A DNA stretch of 64,000 nucleotides, from contig JAYUSF010000220.1 of assembly GCA_043755815.1 (NCBI GenBank), positions 1 through 64,000 on the forward strand. The letters are read 5' to 3'. Shown piece by piece: positions 43,391 through 53,400 of the stretch. The notes beneath the pieces are model-generated. The model ran no database searches and was not told where the DNA came from. It worked only from the letters and a program-made list of their open reading frames with translations. Both the position numbers and the translations under genes were made by a program. Positions within the stretch are counted from its first letter, which is position 1; every line of letters starts with the position of its first letter. This stretch comes from CAIWAH01 sp043755815. GTDB lineage: Bacteria > Verrucomicrobiota > Verrucomicrobiia > Limisphaerales > UBA9464.

Positions 43391-44938
43391 TCAGAAGCTG
43401 GGCCGTGGCCGCGCGAACTTCCACGCCGGGTTCATGCGGTCCACCTGGGCCTGCGTGCGGTCGTCGCCGAACTGGGTCCAGTAGCGTTGGGCGAAGGGGT
43501 TCAAATACGGCCCGAGCGCGTCTTCGTTGTCCACCGTGGCCGGCAGCACGTCGGCCCACCACGCGTCATACGCCCGCCGCAGGCGGGCCACCACTTGTGG
43601 ATGAACCGTGCTGACGTCGCGCCGTTCGCCCGGATCGGCGTGGAGGTCGTAGAGTTCGACGCCGTTCACCAGCTTGAAGCGCGTCTCCCGGATGGCGCAG
43701 GTCCGATACCTTGCCTCGGCCGCTTCGCCGGCCTCCCAGCGACCGTTGTGAGTCACCAACAGCCGGTCGGGCCAAGCCGCGGCCGGATTCGCCAGCAGCG
43801 GCAGCAGGCTGCGGCCTTCGACCTGTTTCGCGTAGGGGCTCAGGTCGACGCCGGCAAGTCCGGCGAAGGTGGCAAAAACGTCGACGTGCGCCGTCAAGGC
43901 CGCGCACTCGGTGCCCGCAGGGATGCGGCCCGGCAGCCGCCAGAACGAAGGCACGCGCGTGCCCCCTTCGTAGGGTGTGCCCTTCATCCCGCGCATGCCG
44001 GCGTTGTAGAGACCACCCTCCGAATGGCCGTTGTCGGTCAGGAAGATCACGAGCGTGTTCGTTGTCAGGCCCCAGGTGTCGAGTTGCGCCAGCAGCCGGC
44101 CGAGCGCCGCGTCGAAGTGCGCGATCATCGCATAGTAGTTGACGGCGTTCGTGGAGAGACCGCGGCCGCGATAGGGCCCCGCCCATTCCTCGCCGGGGAT
44201 GACGTAGGGTCCATGGGGTGCGTTGGGCGTGACGTAGGCGAAGAACGGTTTTCCGGTCTGCCGCCGTTCGCCGATCCAGCGCGCGGCCTGGTCCACGAAG
44301 ACGTCGGTGCAGTAACCGTGCGTGCGCTCGAACCGGCCATTATGCCAGACCGCGGGATCGTGATAGCGGTTCCCCGGCGCATCGCCGCAACTGCCCGGAT
44401 ACGACTGCCCGATCCCGCCGCCGCCGTGGATGAACACCTCGTCGAAGCCGCGCCGCTCCGGGAGGTAGGCGTCTTCGTCGCCGAGATGCCATTTGCCGAA
44501 AATGCCCGTCGCGTAGCCGGCGCCGCGCAGCACCTGCGCGATGGTCACGGCACCGAGGTTCAGGCGTTCGCGCTCGAAGATGGTGTGGGTGATGCCGTTC
44601 CGGAATTCGTGCCGGCCGGTGAGCAGCGCCGCGCGGGTCGGGGCACAGGTCGGGCTGACGTGGAAACCGGTGAAACGAAGGCTTTGCGCGTGCAGGCGAT
44701 CCAGATTCGGCGTCTTGAGGAGCGGGTTTCCGTGGCAGCCCAGTTCGCCGTAACCCTGATCGTCGGTCATCACGAGCAGGATATTGGGTCGGGTGCCGGT
44801 TAACCCGGTGGAATGGGCGATTGCCGGCAAACCAAGGAGCAGGCAGAGGCCCGCGACTATGCCGGTTGCCAGCCGTCCGAGGCGAAGCGCCAACGGGGCC
44901 GCCGGTTGTGGTTGCTCCATGGCAGGCGGCTCGTTCAT
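43391..44938 (-). CDS. Exported sulfatase (formylglycine type)
   Basis: 515 residues from the ATG at 44938, which overlaps the stop of the upstream gene (ATGA). Signal peptide GIVAGLCLLLGLPAIAHS. Sulfatase motifs: NILLVMTDDQGYGELG (metal Asp pair), PTCAPTRAALLTGR with C-x-P-x-R for formylglycine maturation, GYATGIFGKWHLG, and FLTDNGHSEGG (second metal site), then the ELYDLHADPGE strand. It removes sulfate esters from glycans or other organosulfates in the periplasm; the substrate is unknown. The maturation enzyme is not in the window. Confidence 0.93.
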   Translation of the reverse strand: MNEPPAMEQPQPAAPLALRLGRLATGIVAGLCLLLGLPAIAHSTGLTGTRPNILLVMTDDQGYGELGCHGNPLLKTPNLDRLHAQSLRFTGFHVSPTCAPTRAALLTGRHEFRNGITHTIFERERLNLGAVTIAQVLRGAGYATGIFGKWHLGDEDAYLPERRGFDEVFIHGGGGIGQSYPGSCGDAPGNRYHDPAVWHNGRFERTHGYCTDVFVDQAARWIGERRQTGKPFFAYVTPNAPHGPYVIPGEEWAGPYRGRGLSTNAVNYYAMIAHFDAALGRLLAQLDTWGLTTNTLVIFLTDNGHSEGGLYNAGMRGMKGTPYEGGTRVPSFWRLPGRIPAGTECAALTAHVDVFATFAGLAGVDLSPYAKQVEGRSLLPLLANPAAAWPDRLLVTHNGRWEAGEAAEARYRTCAIRETRFKLVNGVELYDLHADPGERRDVSTVHPQVVARLRRAYDAWWADVLPATVDNEDALGPYLNPFAQRYWTQFGDDRTQAQVDRMNPAWKFARPRPSF

Positions 44939-46656
44939 TCGGGCTGGGAGGTCACGCGGAAAAATTCGGCGGCGCCGTCGAAGGCCGCCTCGCGGTTCAG
45001 CGTAGTTCCGGTTCCGGATACCGGTTCGCCCACGGATGTCCACGCGTCGAGGCTGTTGCCACGCTCGAACTGGTAGCGAAAGCCCGCCGGCGCCGGGAGG
45101 GACACCTGCACGCCGCCGGCTTTGGGAGCCACCGTCACCCGGGCTCCATCCCCCGGGAAGACCAGATCGGCGACCCAACCGGCATCCGTGGGAACCAGGC
45201 CCGCCAAGGCCGACCGGTTGGGATAGCGGGCGCTGCCGTAAACGGTGCGGCCGTCATGGCTGACGCGTTCGACGACGAGGTTCTGATAGCTCGCCAACGC
45301 CACGTTGGCCCCGTTCGGCAGCAATTCCGCGACCCGGTAGGGTTTGCCATCCCGGGTCCAGATTTGGAGCCGCCCCTTTGGCGTCGTGGCCCAACCGACC
45401 ATCACGCTGCCGTCAAAGGAGGTGTCCTTCAGCCCGCCGGTGACTCCGGGTTTACCGGCGTAAAGCACGACGAGGCCGCTCTCCGCGGACCAGTAGGCCG
45501 GCCGTTCCATGGAACGCCCCACGACGGTCCGGCCATCGCCGGAAAGCCGGGCGGCGACGAAGCGCTTCGGAAGCGGGATCGCCGAAGCATCACCTTCCCG
45601 CCAAACTGTCGAACCCAGCAGCGCCACGCGTCCATCGTGGGAAAGCTGATAGCCGCCTTCCGAAAACGCCTGGGCGCTGCCGTGAACGACCACCGTTTCG
45701 AGGGTTTCCAGGTTCAGTCTCTGCAGTTCATTGCCTTCGCCGGAGATCAACGCATGGCGCCCGTTGGCGCTCAGTCCGGAAACCTGGGGAGGCGGCAGGT
45801 CGGTAACCATTCTCTGGCGGATCAGCTTGGGCTGCCAAGCAGTCCCGTTCCAGCGGTTGGCGGCGATCACCGAGCCGTCGGCGGAGATGCCGGCAAACGA
45901 CCAGAAAACGTTGGTCATGGGGGGCGGAACGGCTGATTCCAAAACGATGTCGGCGCTCAGCCGGCTCCTTCGGACCAGCAGCGGACCGTAGAGCGGTTCG
46001 GGGTTGGTTCCAGGCGTAAGTTCGATGATCACGGCACTTCCGCCGGCTGCGAATTCCCTGAACGCCGTGCTCGGGGGTTGGTAATGAAACCCGGGTCCGG
46101 CCTGATAGTAGCTGTTCGCGAAAAGGGGTTTGAAAACACCCGGAGTCGGCGCCGTGACTTCCTGGAGGGGCGACAGTCTGGCACTTTTCAGTCCTCTCAG
46201 CGCCGTGAGTCCAGGTCCAAACTCACTTGGATTTGAAAGGGGCGGCGAATCGAACGCGGCAGATTGGCCCCGCACGCCGGCCGATTCCCATGTCGGTCGG
46301 CCCCCGCCTTCGTTATCCCAAACCCGCATCTGGATTCGCGCCTTGCTCTTCCACGGGACTCCGGGCACCGCCACTGGATCCGGGTGGTTAAAAACCCCCT
46401 CGGAGTTTCCCATGCTGACCACGGGGCCGACCGGAGCGAGGTTCTCGTCGGACGTGCCGAGCGGTCCGGCGTAGAACTGGACCGAATACTCGCTTCCCGT
46501 GAGCTGCGTGACCCCGTCGCGGTCGAAGAGCGGCGCCTCAAACGGAATGCCAAAGGTTCCGTCGCTGCTGTTCGCGCAACGAAAGGTTCCCTGGGCCAGC
46601 GTGGAGACCGCCGCCAACGCGGCGGCGAGCAAGGCTGTCGGGCAGGTCAGATTCAT
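44935..46656 (-). CDS. Exported repeat protein of unknown function in the sulfatase operon
   Basis: 573 residues with a signal peptide (ALLAAALAAVSTLAQG). The middle has repeats of the form GISADGSVI, GLSANGRHAL and HDGRVALLG, like the short HAF/propeller-type repeats of extracellular proteins. The end has RYQFERGNSLDAWTSVGEP and FFRVTSQ, the small beta module of secreted Verrucomicrobia proteins. Coupled by ATGA to the following sulfatase and 74 bp after the sulfatase-SGNH gene. Probably a surface or periplasmic binding protein; no enzyme motif was seen. Confidence 0.7.
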   Translation of the reverse strand: MNLTCPTALLAAALAAVSTLAQGTFRCANSSDGTFGIPFEAPLFDRDGVTQLTGSEYSVQFYAGPLGTSDENLAPVGPVVSMGNSEGVFNHPDPVAVPGVPWKSKARIQMRVWDNEGGGRPTWESAGVRGQSAAFDSPPLSNPSEFGPGLTALRGLKSARLSPLQEVTAPTPGVFKPLFANSYYQAGPGFHYQPPSTAFREFAAGGSAVIIELTPGTNPEPLYGPLLVRRSRLSADIVLESAVPPPMTNVFWSFAGISADGSVIAANRWNGTAWQPKLIRQRMVTDLPPPQVSGLSANGRHALISGEGNELQRLNLETLETVVVHGSAQAFSEGGYQLSHDGRVALLGSTVWREGDASAIPLPKRFVAARLSGDGRTVVGRSMERPAYWSAESGLVVLYAGKPGVTGGLKDTSFDGSVMVGWATTPKGRLQIWTRDGKPYRVAELLPNGANVALASYQNLVVERVSHDGRTVYGSARYPNRSALAGLVPTDAGWVADLVFPGDGARVTVAPKAGGVQVSLPAPAGFRYQFERGNSLDAWTSVGEPVSGTGTTLNREAAFDGAAEFFRVTSQPE

Positions 46657-46730
46657 GTGGCGGTTGACGTTTTGTCGCCGGGACCGCCGTCATTGGCAAT
46701 ACGCCAATGGGCGCAGGCTCGATCGAGTCG

Positions 46731-49493
46731 TTACGGGCGGAGCTCGCGTAGCTCTGCCGCCAGGGCCTTCGCTTCTTCCTTAGCCTCCGGTAGCGGCTTG
46801 CCCTTGCCCATGCCGGGACGCTGGTGGCCGACGTGGGTGAGCCAGGCGTCCTTCAGCACCCGCTCGCGCTGTTGCACGAGCTTCAGCACCTCGGCTCCGC
46901 GCGGATGTGACTTCACGAGCGCATCGGGTTGGTCGGCGTTCACCAGTGTGGCCTCGGCGCCAAGGTGGCGGAGCAGTTCGCGGGCGATCAGCCAGTGGCC
47001 CTGCGTGTTGGCGTGGACGCCGTCGCCGGCCAGCAGGAACTGCGGGTTGGTGCGGCGCTGTTCCGCGAGGAAGCGGTTCATCGGCCCGTGCGTGTCCACG
47101 ACTTCCCAGCCGTTGGTGCGCTGGCTCACGAGCCAGTCCGAATAGCGGTCGAGCACGCCGTTGTAGCCCTCGAAGGGCTGCGGATACGCGTCGCGTCCCG
47201 CGGGCAAGGTGCGGCCGGCGAGCGGCTGCGGATCAAACACCGGCGGCGTCAGGTGGATCACCCGGACGCCCTCGTGCGCGGCCCGTTCGCGCAGGCGCTT
47301 GATGCCGTCCTGGAACTTCTTGAAGCGCTCTTCGCCGAACGGGAAGTAGATGCCGTCATTCATGCCGTAGCAGGCGACGATCAGGTCGGGCTTCGCCCTT
47401 TCGAGCAGCCGGCCGAGGCGTTCATGCGCGTCGGGCCGTGGAAACGCGCCGCCGGCGTGGCCGTCTTCCGACAGCCCGGAAACCGTCTCGCTCGGGAGCC
47501 CAAGGTTGAGGAACTCGAGGTCGGCCGTGGGAAACTGCATTCGCACCCAGGCCTCGACGAACTCACCCCACTCGCCGCCGTAGGTGATGCTGTCGCCGAG
47601 CCAGACGATGCGTTTCGCGGCGAGCAACCCCAGCGTCAGGGGCGCCAGCGCGCGATTGTCGGCGCCGTGATGGACCAGGCGGATCTGGCGCACGTCCATC
47701 ACGGCGCCGCCCTGTTTTCGCTGCGGCTTCAGCGCAAGCGTGTGCGTGCCCGCGGCCAAAATCACCCGGCCGAGCCGGCGCGGGACGAAGTTCTGGAAGT
47801 GGCCGGTCTCCTCGACGACGAACGGCACCTTCAGGTCGCCGATCTCGACGTTCACGTCGCTGCCGCCGTGTCCCCAGCCGCAACCTTGCAGCAGCTCAAT
47901 CTCGAAGGTCCCGCCCTGCGCCAGCGTGAAGCCCCAGCTCGGCCAATCCTCGGCGCGGCCCCACCAGCCAAGCGTGTTCTTGAATGGCATCGGCTCGTAG
48001 CGCAGCACCGAACCGTGCACGGCGGCGCTCCGGGAATGGAGCAGCAACGAACCGTCGGCCTGCTGCGCGATCGGCTTGGGCTCGTGCGCCGGGTTATACA
48101 TCGGCCACTGCGCGCCGACCTTGCCCTGCCAGTCGAAGAGCTTCTTCGCGAGTTCCATGACCCGCTCCGGCTGGGCGGCTGCGAGGTCCTGCTGTTCGCC
48201 GGGATCGGCGGCGAGGTTGAAGAGTTCGTGGCGGCCGTCCTCGTAGTATTGGATCAGCTTCCAGTCGCCGGCGCGGATCGCGGCGTAAGGGGTCGCCCCG
48301 CCGGGGTGATAGTGCGGATAGTGCCAGCCGAGAACTTCCCGGCCCAGTTTGGCTGCGGGGTCGTTCAACACTGGCAGCAGGCTCAGGCCGTCGTTCAGCG
48401 GTTCGGCCTTCCGCGGTGCGCCGTCCGGCTTGGCCAAGGCCGTCGCAACCGTCGCGGCGAGGTCCATCGTGATGACCGGTTCGGCGCTCACCGAGCCGGG
48501 TTTGGTCACGCCGGGCCACTTCACCAGCAACGGCACCCGCACGCCGCCTTCGTAGGGTGAACCCTTGCCCGAACGCAGCGGGGTGTTGGAGGTCGGCGGG
48601 TTCGGCCCGAGCACCAGCCCGCCATTGTCGGAACTGAAGATCACCACCGTGTGATCGGCGACGCCCGCCTTGTCCAAAGCTCTGAGGATCCGGCCGACGG
48701 AGGCGTCGAGGCTCTCCAGCATCGCCGCATAGACGGCGTTGGTCTGCGAGCCGCCGACCCGGGCGGCCTTGCGCTGGTATTTGGCGACCAGCTTGGCCGG
48801 CGCCTGCAGCGGCGTGTGGACCGAGTAAGGCCAGTAGTTCAGGAAGAAGCTGCGTTCGCGATTGGCGGCGATGAACTTCGCCGCCTCGGCGCCTTCGCGC
48901 TCGGTCAGGTATTCGCCCTTCGGCCCGTCGGGCAGCGTCGGAAGGTCGTAGGGCGCGAAGTAGCTCGGGGGCTGGCCGCGGGAGTAGCCGCCGGCGTTCA
49001 CGTCGAAGCCCTGCTGCTCGGGGCCGAACCCGTCGCCGCCCAGATGCCACTTTCCGACGTGGGCCGTGGCGTAGCCCGCGGACTGGGCCCGCTCAGCGAG
49101 CGTCGTCTCGGCAAGCGGGAGCTGCTTCACCCAGTCGGCCGGCGGCTTGAGCTTCGCCTTGGGCGCGTCGTGGCCGGCGATCCAGTCGGTAATCTTCAAC
49201 CGGGCCGGATACTTGCCGGTCATCAGCGCCGCGCGGGTGGGCGAACAGACCGTGCAGGCCGAATACGCCCGGGTGAAACGCATTCCCTCGCGCGCCAGCC
49301 GGTCGAGGTTCGGCGTTTCGTGAAATGTGCTGCCGGTCACACCTAGGTCATGCGCCCCCAGGTCGTCGGCCAGGATCAGTACGACGTTGAGGGGCGTGGT
49401 TTCGGCGGTGGCGGTTTGAAACGCAGCGAACAGTCCGAAGGCCAGCGAGAGCCAGCCCAGTCGGGCGCGCCGGAGGATGCGGGGGAGCGACAT
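46731..49493 (-). CDS. Sulfatase fused to an SGNH/GDSL hydrolase
   Basis: 920 residues with a signal peptide (LSLAFGLFAAFQTATA). Residues ~33-490 are a formylglycine sulfatase: NVVLILADDLGAHDLG, VCSPTRAALMTGK (Cys at ~82), ATAHVGKWHLGG, FSSDNGG. Residues ~500-615 form a beta-rich linker (galactose-binding-like). Residues ~625-890 are an SGNH hydrolase with all four blocks: WLGDSITYGG, LNLGLPSE, CYGMNDG and DGVHANTQGH. The two activities could strip sulfate and acyl (for example acetyl) groups from the same polysaccharide. First gene of the leftward operon. Confidence 0.92.
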   Translation of the reverse strand: MSLPRILRRARLGWLSLAFGLFAAFQTATAETTPLNVVLILADDLGAHDLGVTGSTFHETPNLDRLAREGMRFTRAYSACTVCSPTRAALMTGKYPARLKITDWIAGHDAPKAKLKPPADWVKQLPLAETTLAERAQSAGYATAHVGKWHLGGDGFGPEQQGFDVNAGGYSRGQPPSYFAPYDLPTLPDGPKGEYLTEREGAEAAKFIAANRERSFFLNYWPYSVHTPLQAPAKLVAKYQRKAARVGGSQTNAVYAAMLESLDASVGRILRALDKAGVADHTVVIFSSDNGGLVLGPNPPTSNTPLRSGKGSPYEGGVRVPLLVKWPGVTKPGSVSAEPVITMDLAATVATALAKPDGAPRKAEPLNDGLSLLPVLNDPAAKLGREVLGWHYPHYHPGGATPYAAIRAGDWKLIQYYEDGRHELFNLAADPGEQQDLAAAQPERVMELAKKLFDWQGKVGAQWPMYNPAHEPKPIAQQADGSLLLHSRSAAVHGSVLRYEPMPFKNTLGWWGRAEDWPSWGFTLAQGGTFEIELLQGCGWGHGGSDVNVEIGDLKVPFVVEETGHFQNFVPRRLGRVILAAGTHTLALKPQRKQGGAVMDVRQIRLVHHGADNRALAPLTLGLLAAKRIVWLGDSITYGGEWGEFVEAWVRMQFPTADLEFLNLGLPSETVSGLSEDGHAGGAFPRPDAHERLGRLLERAKPDLIVACYGMNDGIYFPFGEERFKKFQDGIKRLRERAAHEGVRVIHLTPPVFDPQPLAGRTLPAGRDAYPQPFEGYNGVLDRYSDWLVSQRTNGWEVVDTHGPMNRFLAEQRRTNPQFLLAGDGVHANTQGHWLIARELLRHLGAEATLVNADQPDALVKSHPRGAEVLKLVQQRERVLKDAWLTHVGHQRPGMGKGKPLPEAKEEAKALAAELRELRP

Positions 49494-49576
49494 GCGGCGA
49501 GTCTGCCGCGAGCCGTCGCCGGCGGGAAGACTTGAACCGGAGAAACCGGGCGGGCGACAGGGAAAATTAATCTCAG

Positions 49577-49812
49577 AAAGTTGGTTAGACCATTCAGGGG
49601 ATCCCCGAACTGGAAGGTGAATGGACCGAATTCTCGAGACGCATCCGGGCGGGGCAGATCTGCCAACTGGGCACGCGCACGGCGAAGGGCGGGAGCGACC
49701 TCGGTGGACTGCCGGGTCTCGTTCACCGGGCGCAGCGATCGACGCCTCGGGAAAGAATTACGGAAAAGTTGGTTAGATGGCAGCAACGCGCAGCGAACTG
49801 AAGGGTGTATGG
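49577..49812 (+). repeat. Duplicated leader: two 48-bp related segments, each ending at an ATG
   Basis: The 13-mer aaagttggttaga occurs at 49577-49589 and 49765-49777. In both copies an ATG starts 32 bases after its last base (49621 and 49809) and gaactg-plus-AAGG stands just before that ATG. The second copy leads the PEP-CTERM gene. The first leads a 51-codon open frame (49621-49776) whose stop lies within the second 13-mer. Confidence 0.75.
49621..49776 (+). CDS. Possible 51-residue leader ORF
   Basis: Starts at an ATG with AAGG a few bases upstream, in the first copy of the duplicated leader, and ends at the TAG of the second copy. The peptide begins MDRILETHPGGADLPTGHAHG and has no known family. 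It may be a regulatory leader peptide, a remnant of a duplicated gene start, or chance. Confidence 0.25.
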   Translation: MDRILETHPGGADLPTGHAHGEGRERPRWTAGSRSPGAAIDASGKNYGKVG

Positions 49813-50450
49813 CTTCTGGGCATTCAATCTGGCGATGGCCGCTAACGGCTCCGGGAGTGGTGCTCGCGACCGCCGTCGTGGCCACCCTCGAAGGGTCCGC
49901 CCGGGCCGCTTCGGGTTCGGGGCTCGGGACGCCCTGGGTGGCGGAAACCGATGTGCCCGCGGTGCTCCAGACCCAGACGGTGGCCCTGGTCGCCGACGGG
50001 GGGCGTCCGCTGCCCGCGCAGCTCCAGTTCGAAATCGGCTTTTCGACGCCGGAGGTGACGGCGGTCGGGCTGCTTTACGACAGCCTGACGCTTAGTCTCT
50101 CCCGCCCCGACGGCTCGGGTTCAACCATTCTCGCCACGGCGGACGCGTTCGGTCTCACGCTTGGGCCCGGCGGGGTGAGCGGGCTGATTCCGGGCGGCTC
50201 GGTCCAGGTCAGTGAAGTCGACTTCCGCGCCGTGCCGATGCCGGGCGCAACGACGACCTTCGCCTATGCGGTGGTCGTGGAACTTCCGCTTGGAGCCCGG
50301 TCCGCGGATTACCGGGCCACCTTCGACCTGTTCGGGAATGGCGACCTGCTGGTGAGCCGGAGCTATGCGCTGGCGGTGCCGGAACCGTCCGTGATGGCGC
50401 TGCTCGCGGCGGGCCTGGGTTGGACCCTGATTCGGAGGAACCGGGCATGA
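49809..50450 (+). CDS. PEP-CTERM protein, first gene of the giant-lipase operon
   Basis: 213 residues from the ATG at 49809, preceded by AAGGG. Signal peptide (GVVLATAVVATLEGSARAA), a beta-rich body of about 150 residues with no known family, and a PEP-CTERM tail: VPEPSVMALLAAGLGWTLIRRNRA, with the Pro-Glu-Pro, hydrophobic helix and Arg cluster recognised by an exosortase. Its stop overlaps the start of the giant gene (ATGA). It may be the surface anchor or partner of the products downstream. Confidence 0.85.
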   Translation: MASGHSIWRWPLTAPGVVLATAVVATLEGSARAASGSGLGTPWVAETDVPAVLQTQTVALVADGGRPLPAQLQFEIGFSTPEVTAVGLLYDSLTLSLSRPDGSGSTILATADAFGLTLGPGGVSGLIPGGSVQVSEVDFRAVPMPGATTTFAYAVVVELPLGARSADYRATFDLFGNGDLLVSRSYALAVPEPSVMALLAAGLGWTLIRRNRA

Positions 50451-53400
50451 TCCGCAGCCTATTCCATCGTCTTCTGGCGACCTGTTTGATCGGGCTCAGC
50501 AGCGTCAGCGCCGCCGAGTTGAGGCCGTTTCCGCTGGCGGGTGGCACCGTGGCGCTGGAACGCGCCGACAGTCCGGCCGGCGTCTTTTTCCGGGCGTTCC
50601 GCCCGAACCGGGCCACGGGCCGCTGGGAGGTGGACCTGGTTGTCACCAATGGATCCACGAAACCCCTCCGGCTCCCGCTCGTGCTGCGCTTTGAGACCGC
50701 CGACCGCGTGGCTCCGGGAATCACCGGCACCGTCGTGGATGGCGACGGCAAACTCTTTCTCGATCTCACCGCGCAAGCGGGAGGCAGCGAACTGGCCCCC
50801 GGCATGGCGCTGCCAGGTTTTACGCTTTCACTCGGCGACGGGCAGACGCGGTCAGATCTGCGCGCGGCACTGTTCTCAGCTCCTGAAGCCCCGCCCACGA
50901 CTCAGACCTTGGTGCGGACCCTGACGGCGGATGGTCTGCCGCTGGCCGGCGTCGCCGTCGAGGAAATCGGTTCCGACGCGCCGCAGAGCTTCACTTCCGC
51001 GCGTGGCGGCTGGCTGACGCTGGAAGCGCGTCCGGGCGTCCGGGGCTGGCGGTTCCAGCTTCCGGGAAACGAGCCCGTGATCCGGCTGGCCGCGGAACTC
51101 ACGCTGGGGACGGTCACGGAATTGCCGTCGGTCCGGCTCGTGGCGACGGGTGCCGGCGTTGTGCAACGCTTCTCCGCCGATGCCTTGCCCGCGTCCCTGC
51201 CGCGTGGCTGGAGCCCGGCGGTGCTCGTCCGCAGCGTCGCGGGAGCGCAGACGGTTGAGTTGAATGAGGTGGTGCCGGTGGGCCGGTCGGCCGTGCTGGC
51301 GCAATGGGATGACGCGGCGTTGGTCTGGCGCGCGGTGCGAACCGTTCCCGGCGAGGGCCGGCAAAGTGTCGCGTTGAACTTTCCGGTGGCGGGACTCTTC
51401 GCCGTGCTGGTTCCCGACGCGGTGCCGGTGGCTCCCCGGATTCCCAACGCGGGTGAAGCCGTCGGTGAAGTCATTTCTGCGGTGGACCCGGCCACGCTTT
51501 CGGCCACGGGTCGCGTCAATCCGGTTTCCAGTCCGGCCCGTCGCGAGGCGGCTCTGGTCACGGCCACGGCGACCGTGGAATTTTCCAGCCCGGCGGGTCC
51601 GCTCAGCAGCGGGCTCAAGTTTCCCTGTCAGGTCACCGAGGAATACCAGTTGCGTGACGGGACGCGGCGGCAGTTGCCCGCCTTCACGGTGCAACTCGTC
51701 GGCTATCGCCTGCCCGGTGCGGCAGCAGACGGCCCGGTGGTGGCGAAGTTTCCGGTGCGGCCGTTTCAATTGCTCGCGGGTGAGGAACTCGCGGAGGCCG
51801 TCATTCGCGTCGAGGTGCTGGCTCCGGCCGCGTTCAATGGCGGGGTGCTGAATGCCAGCGGTGGTCCGCTGGCGGACGGTGCCCTGCGGGTCACTGCTGC
51901 TGCTGGAGATTACGCGCGTCCTGAAGCGGCGGTGCTGCGGCGCTTGTCGTTGCCAGACCCGACCGGCCTCGTGCCCGCCGGACTGGAACTGACCCAGGTC
52001 TTCGAACTCAGCGTGGCCAACGCCCAGGCCGGCAAACGGCTCACGCTGCAAACCAGCCCGGTGACGCCGAACCGGAACTTTGTGCTCGCCCGTGCCGTGT
52101 TCGACGAAGGCCGTCACGGGTTCCAGCCCGTCGAGCGCATGACGAGCGACGCCGTAGGCGTGTTGAGTTCGCGCGAGCCGGCGGCCGGCGAGCGGTTACC
52201 GGGTGTGGACGGCGGCGGCCAATACTGGCTGTTCCAAACTTCCGCGGCGAACGCGCTCGTGAGCGGCATCGTGCGCGATCGCGCCGCCCAGACCGCGGCC
52301 GGTGTCGTCGTGCGTGCCGGCCCGTGGACGGCCTTCACCGATGCGGCCGGGCGCTACCAGCTCGCCGCCCCGGCGGGCACGACCGAACTGACCCTCCTCG
52401 ATCCTAGGACCGATGATTCCGGCTCGGCCACGCTGACCGTCACCGCCGACTTGGCAGCCGTCTCCGCGAACGCGGACACTGCTGGGCTCGGCCCGCGAGT
52501 GCTCGCGGCATCGCCGGCAGACGGTTCAGCGAATGTCCCGCGTGTCGCGGCCGTGACGCTGACCTTCAGCCGCGCGCTCAATCCGGCGACGTTGCTGGGT
52601 GACGCCGTGAAGCTCACCGCGCCCGACGGCTCGGCAATTCCCGCGAGCGTCTCGCTGAACCTGGCCCGCACCGCGATCACCGTGTTGCCTTCGGCGCAGT
52701 TGCCGGCTTTCGCCGCGCTCAAGCTCAGTCTCGCCGCCACGATTACCGACCTCACGGCCCGCCCGCTCGAAGGCCCGCGCGAGTTCCGCTTCACGACCGA
52801 GAGCGACGTGCTGCGGCGCGACGACGCGGCCCTGACTATTTTCGAGCCGGTGAACGGATTCGCGCCGATGGTCGGCGGTGCCGGCATGGCCGAGCCGGAT
52901 TCGCCGGTGATCCTCGTCAACGACACGACCGGGTTTACGAGCACGGTGCTCTCGAAGCCCGATGGCAGCTTCACGAACGACATCCCGGCCGACGTGGACG
53001 ACTTCCTCAGCGTGGTGCTGGTCAACCGCAACGGCACGCGCAACACCGTGCCCGCGAGCCGGCAGGTTTTCCGCGACGGACGCGTGGGCATCTTCGCAGC
53101 GGGCGGCACCATCCGTTCGGCGGGCGAAGGCGTGCCGGTGGACTTCATCGTGGATCCCGGTTCGATTGCCGGGAAGACGGTCTTCAAGGTCGAATCCATC
53201 GCGCCGGCCGCCTTCTCGGCGCTCGTGGCCGGGAAACTTCCCGCGGGAGCCGGCCCGATTCTCGGTGCCTTTGAACTCACCGAGACCGGCGATCCGCTGA
53301 CGCTCGCGGCCGACATCAGCGTGCCGGTGAAGCTCGCCGATCTCGGCCTGCCGCCGGGCGCGGACCCGACGAACTTCGCCTTCGTGGTGGTGATGCCGCT

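Noticed and set aside
46692..46710. Hairpin cattggc/gccaatg between two genes as a terminator
   Set aside because: Seven-base stem with no T-run on either strand; no support for a terminator.
46929..48560. 543-codon plus-strand frame opposite the sulfatase-SGNH gene
   Set aside because: Shadow of a gene whose catalytic motifs are complete on the minus strand.
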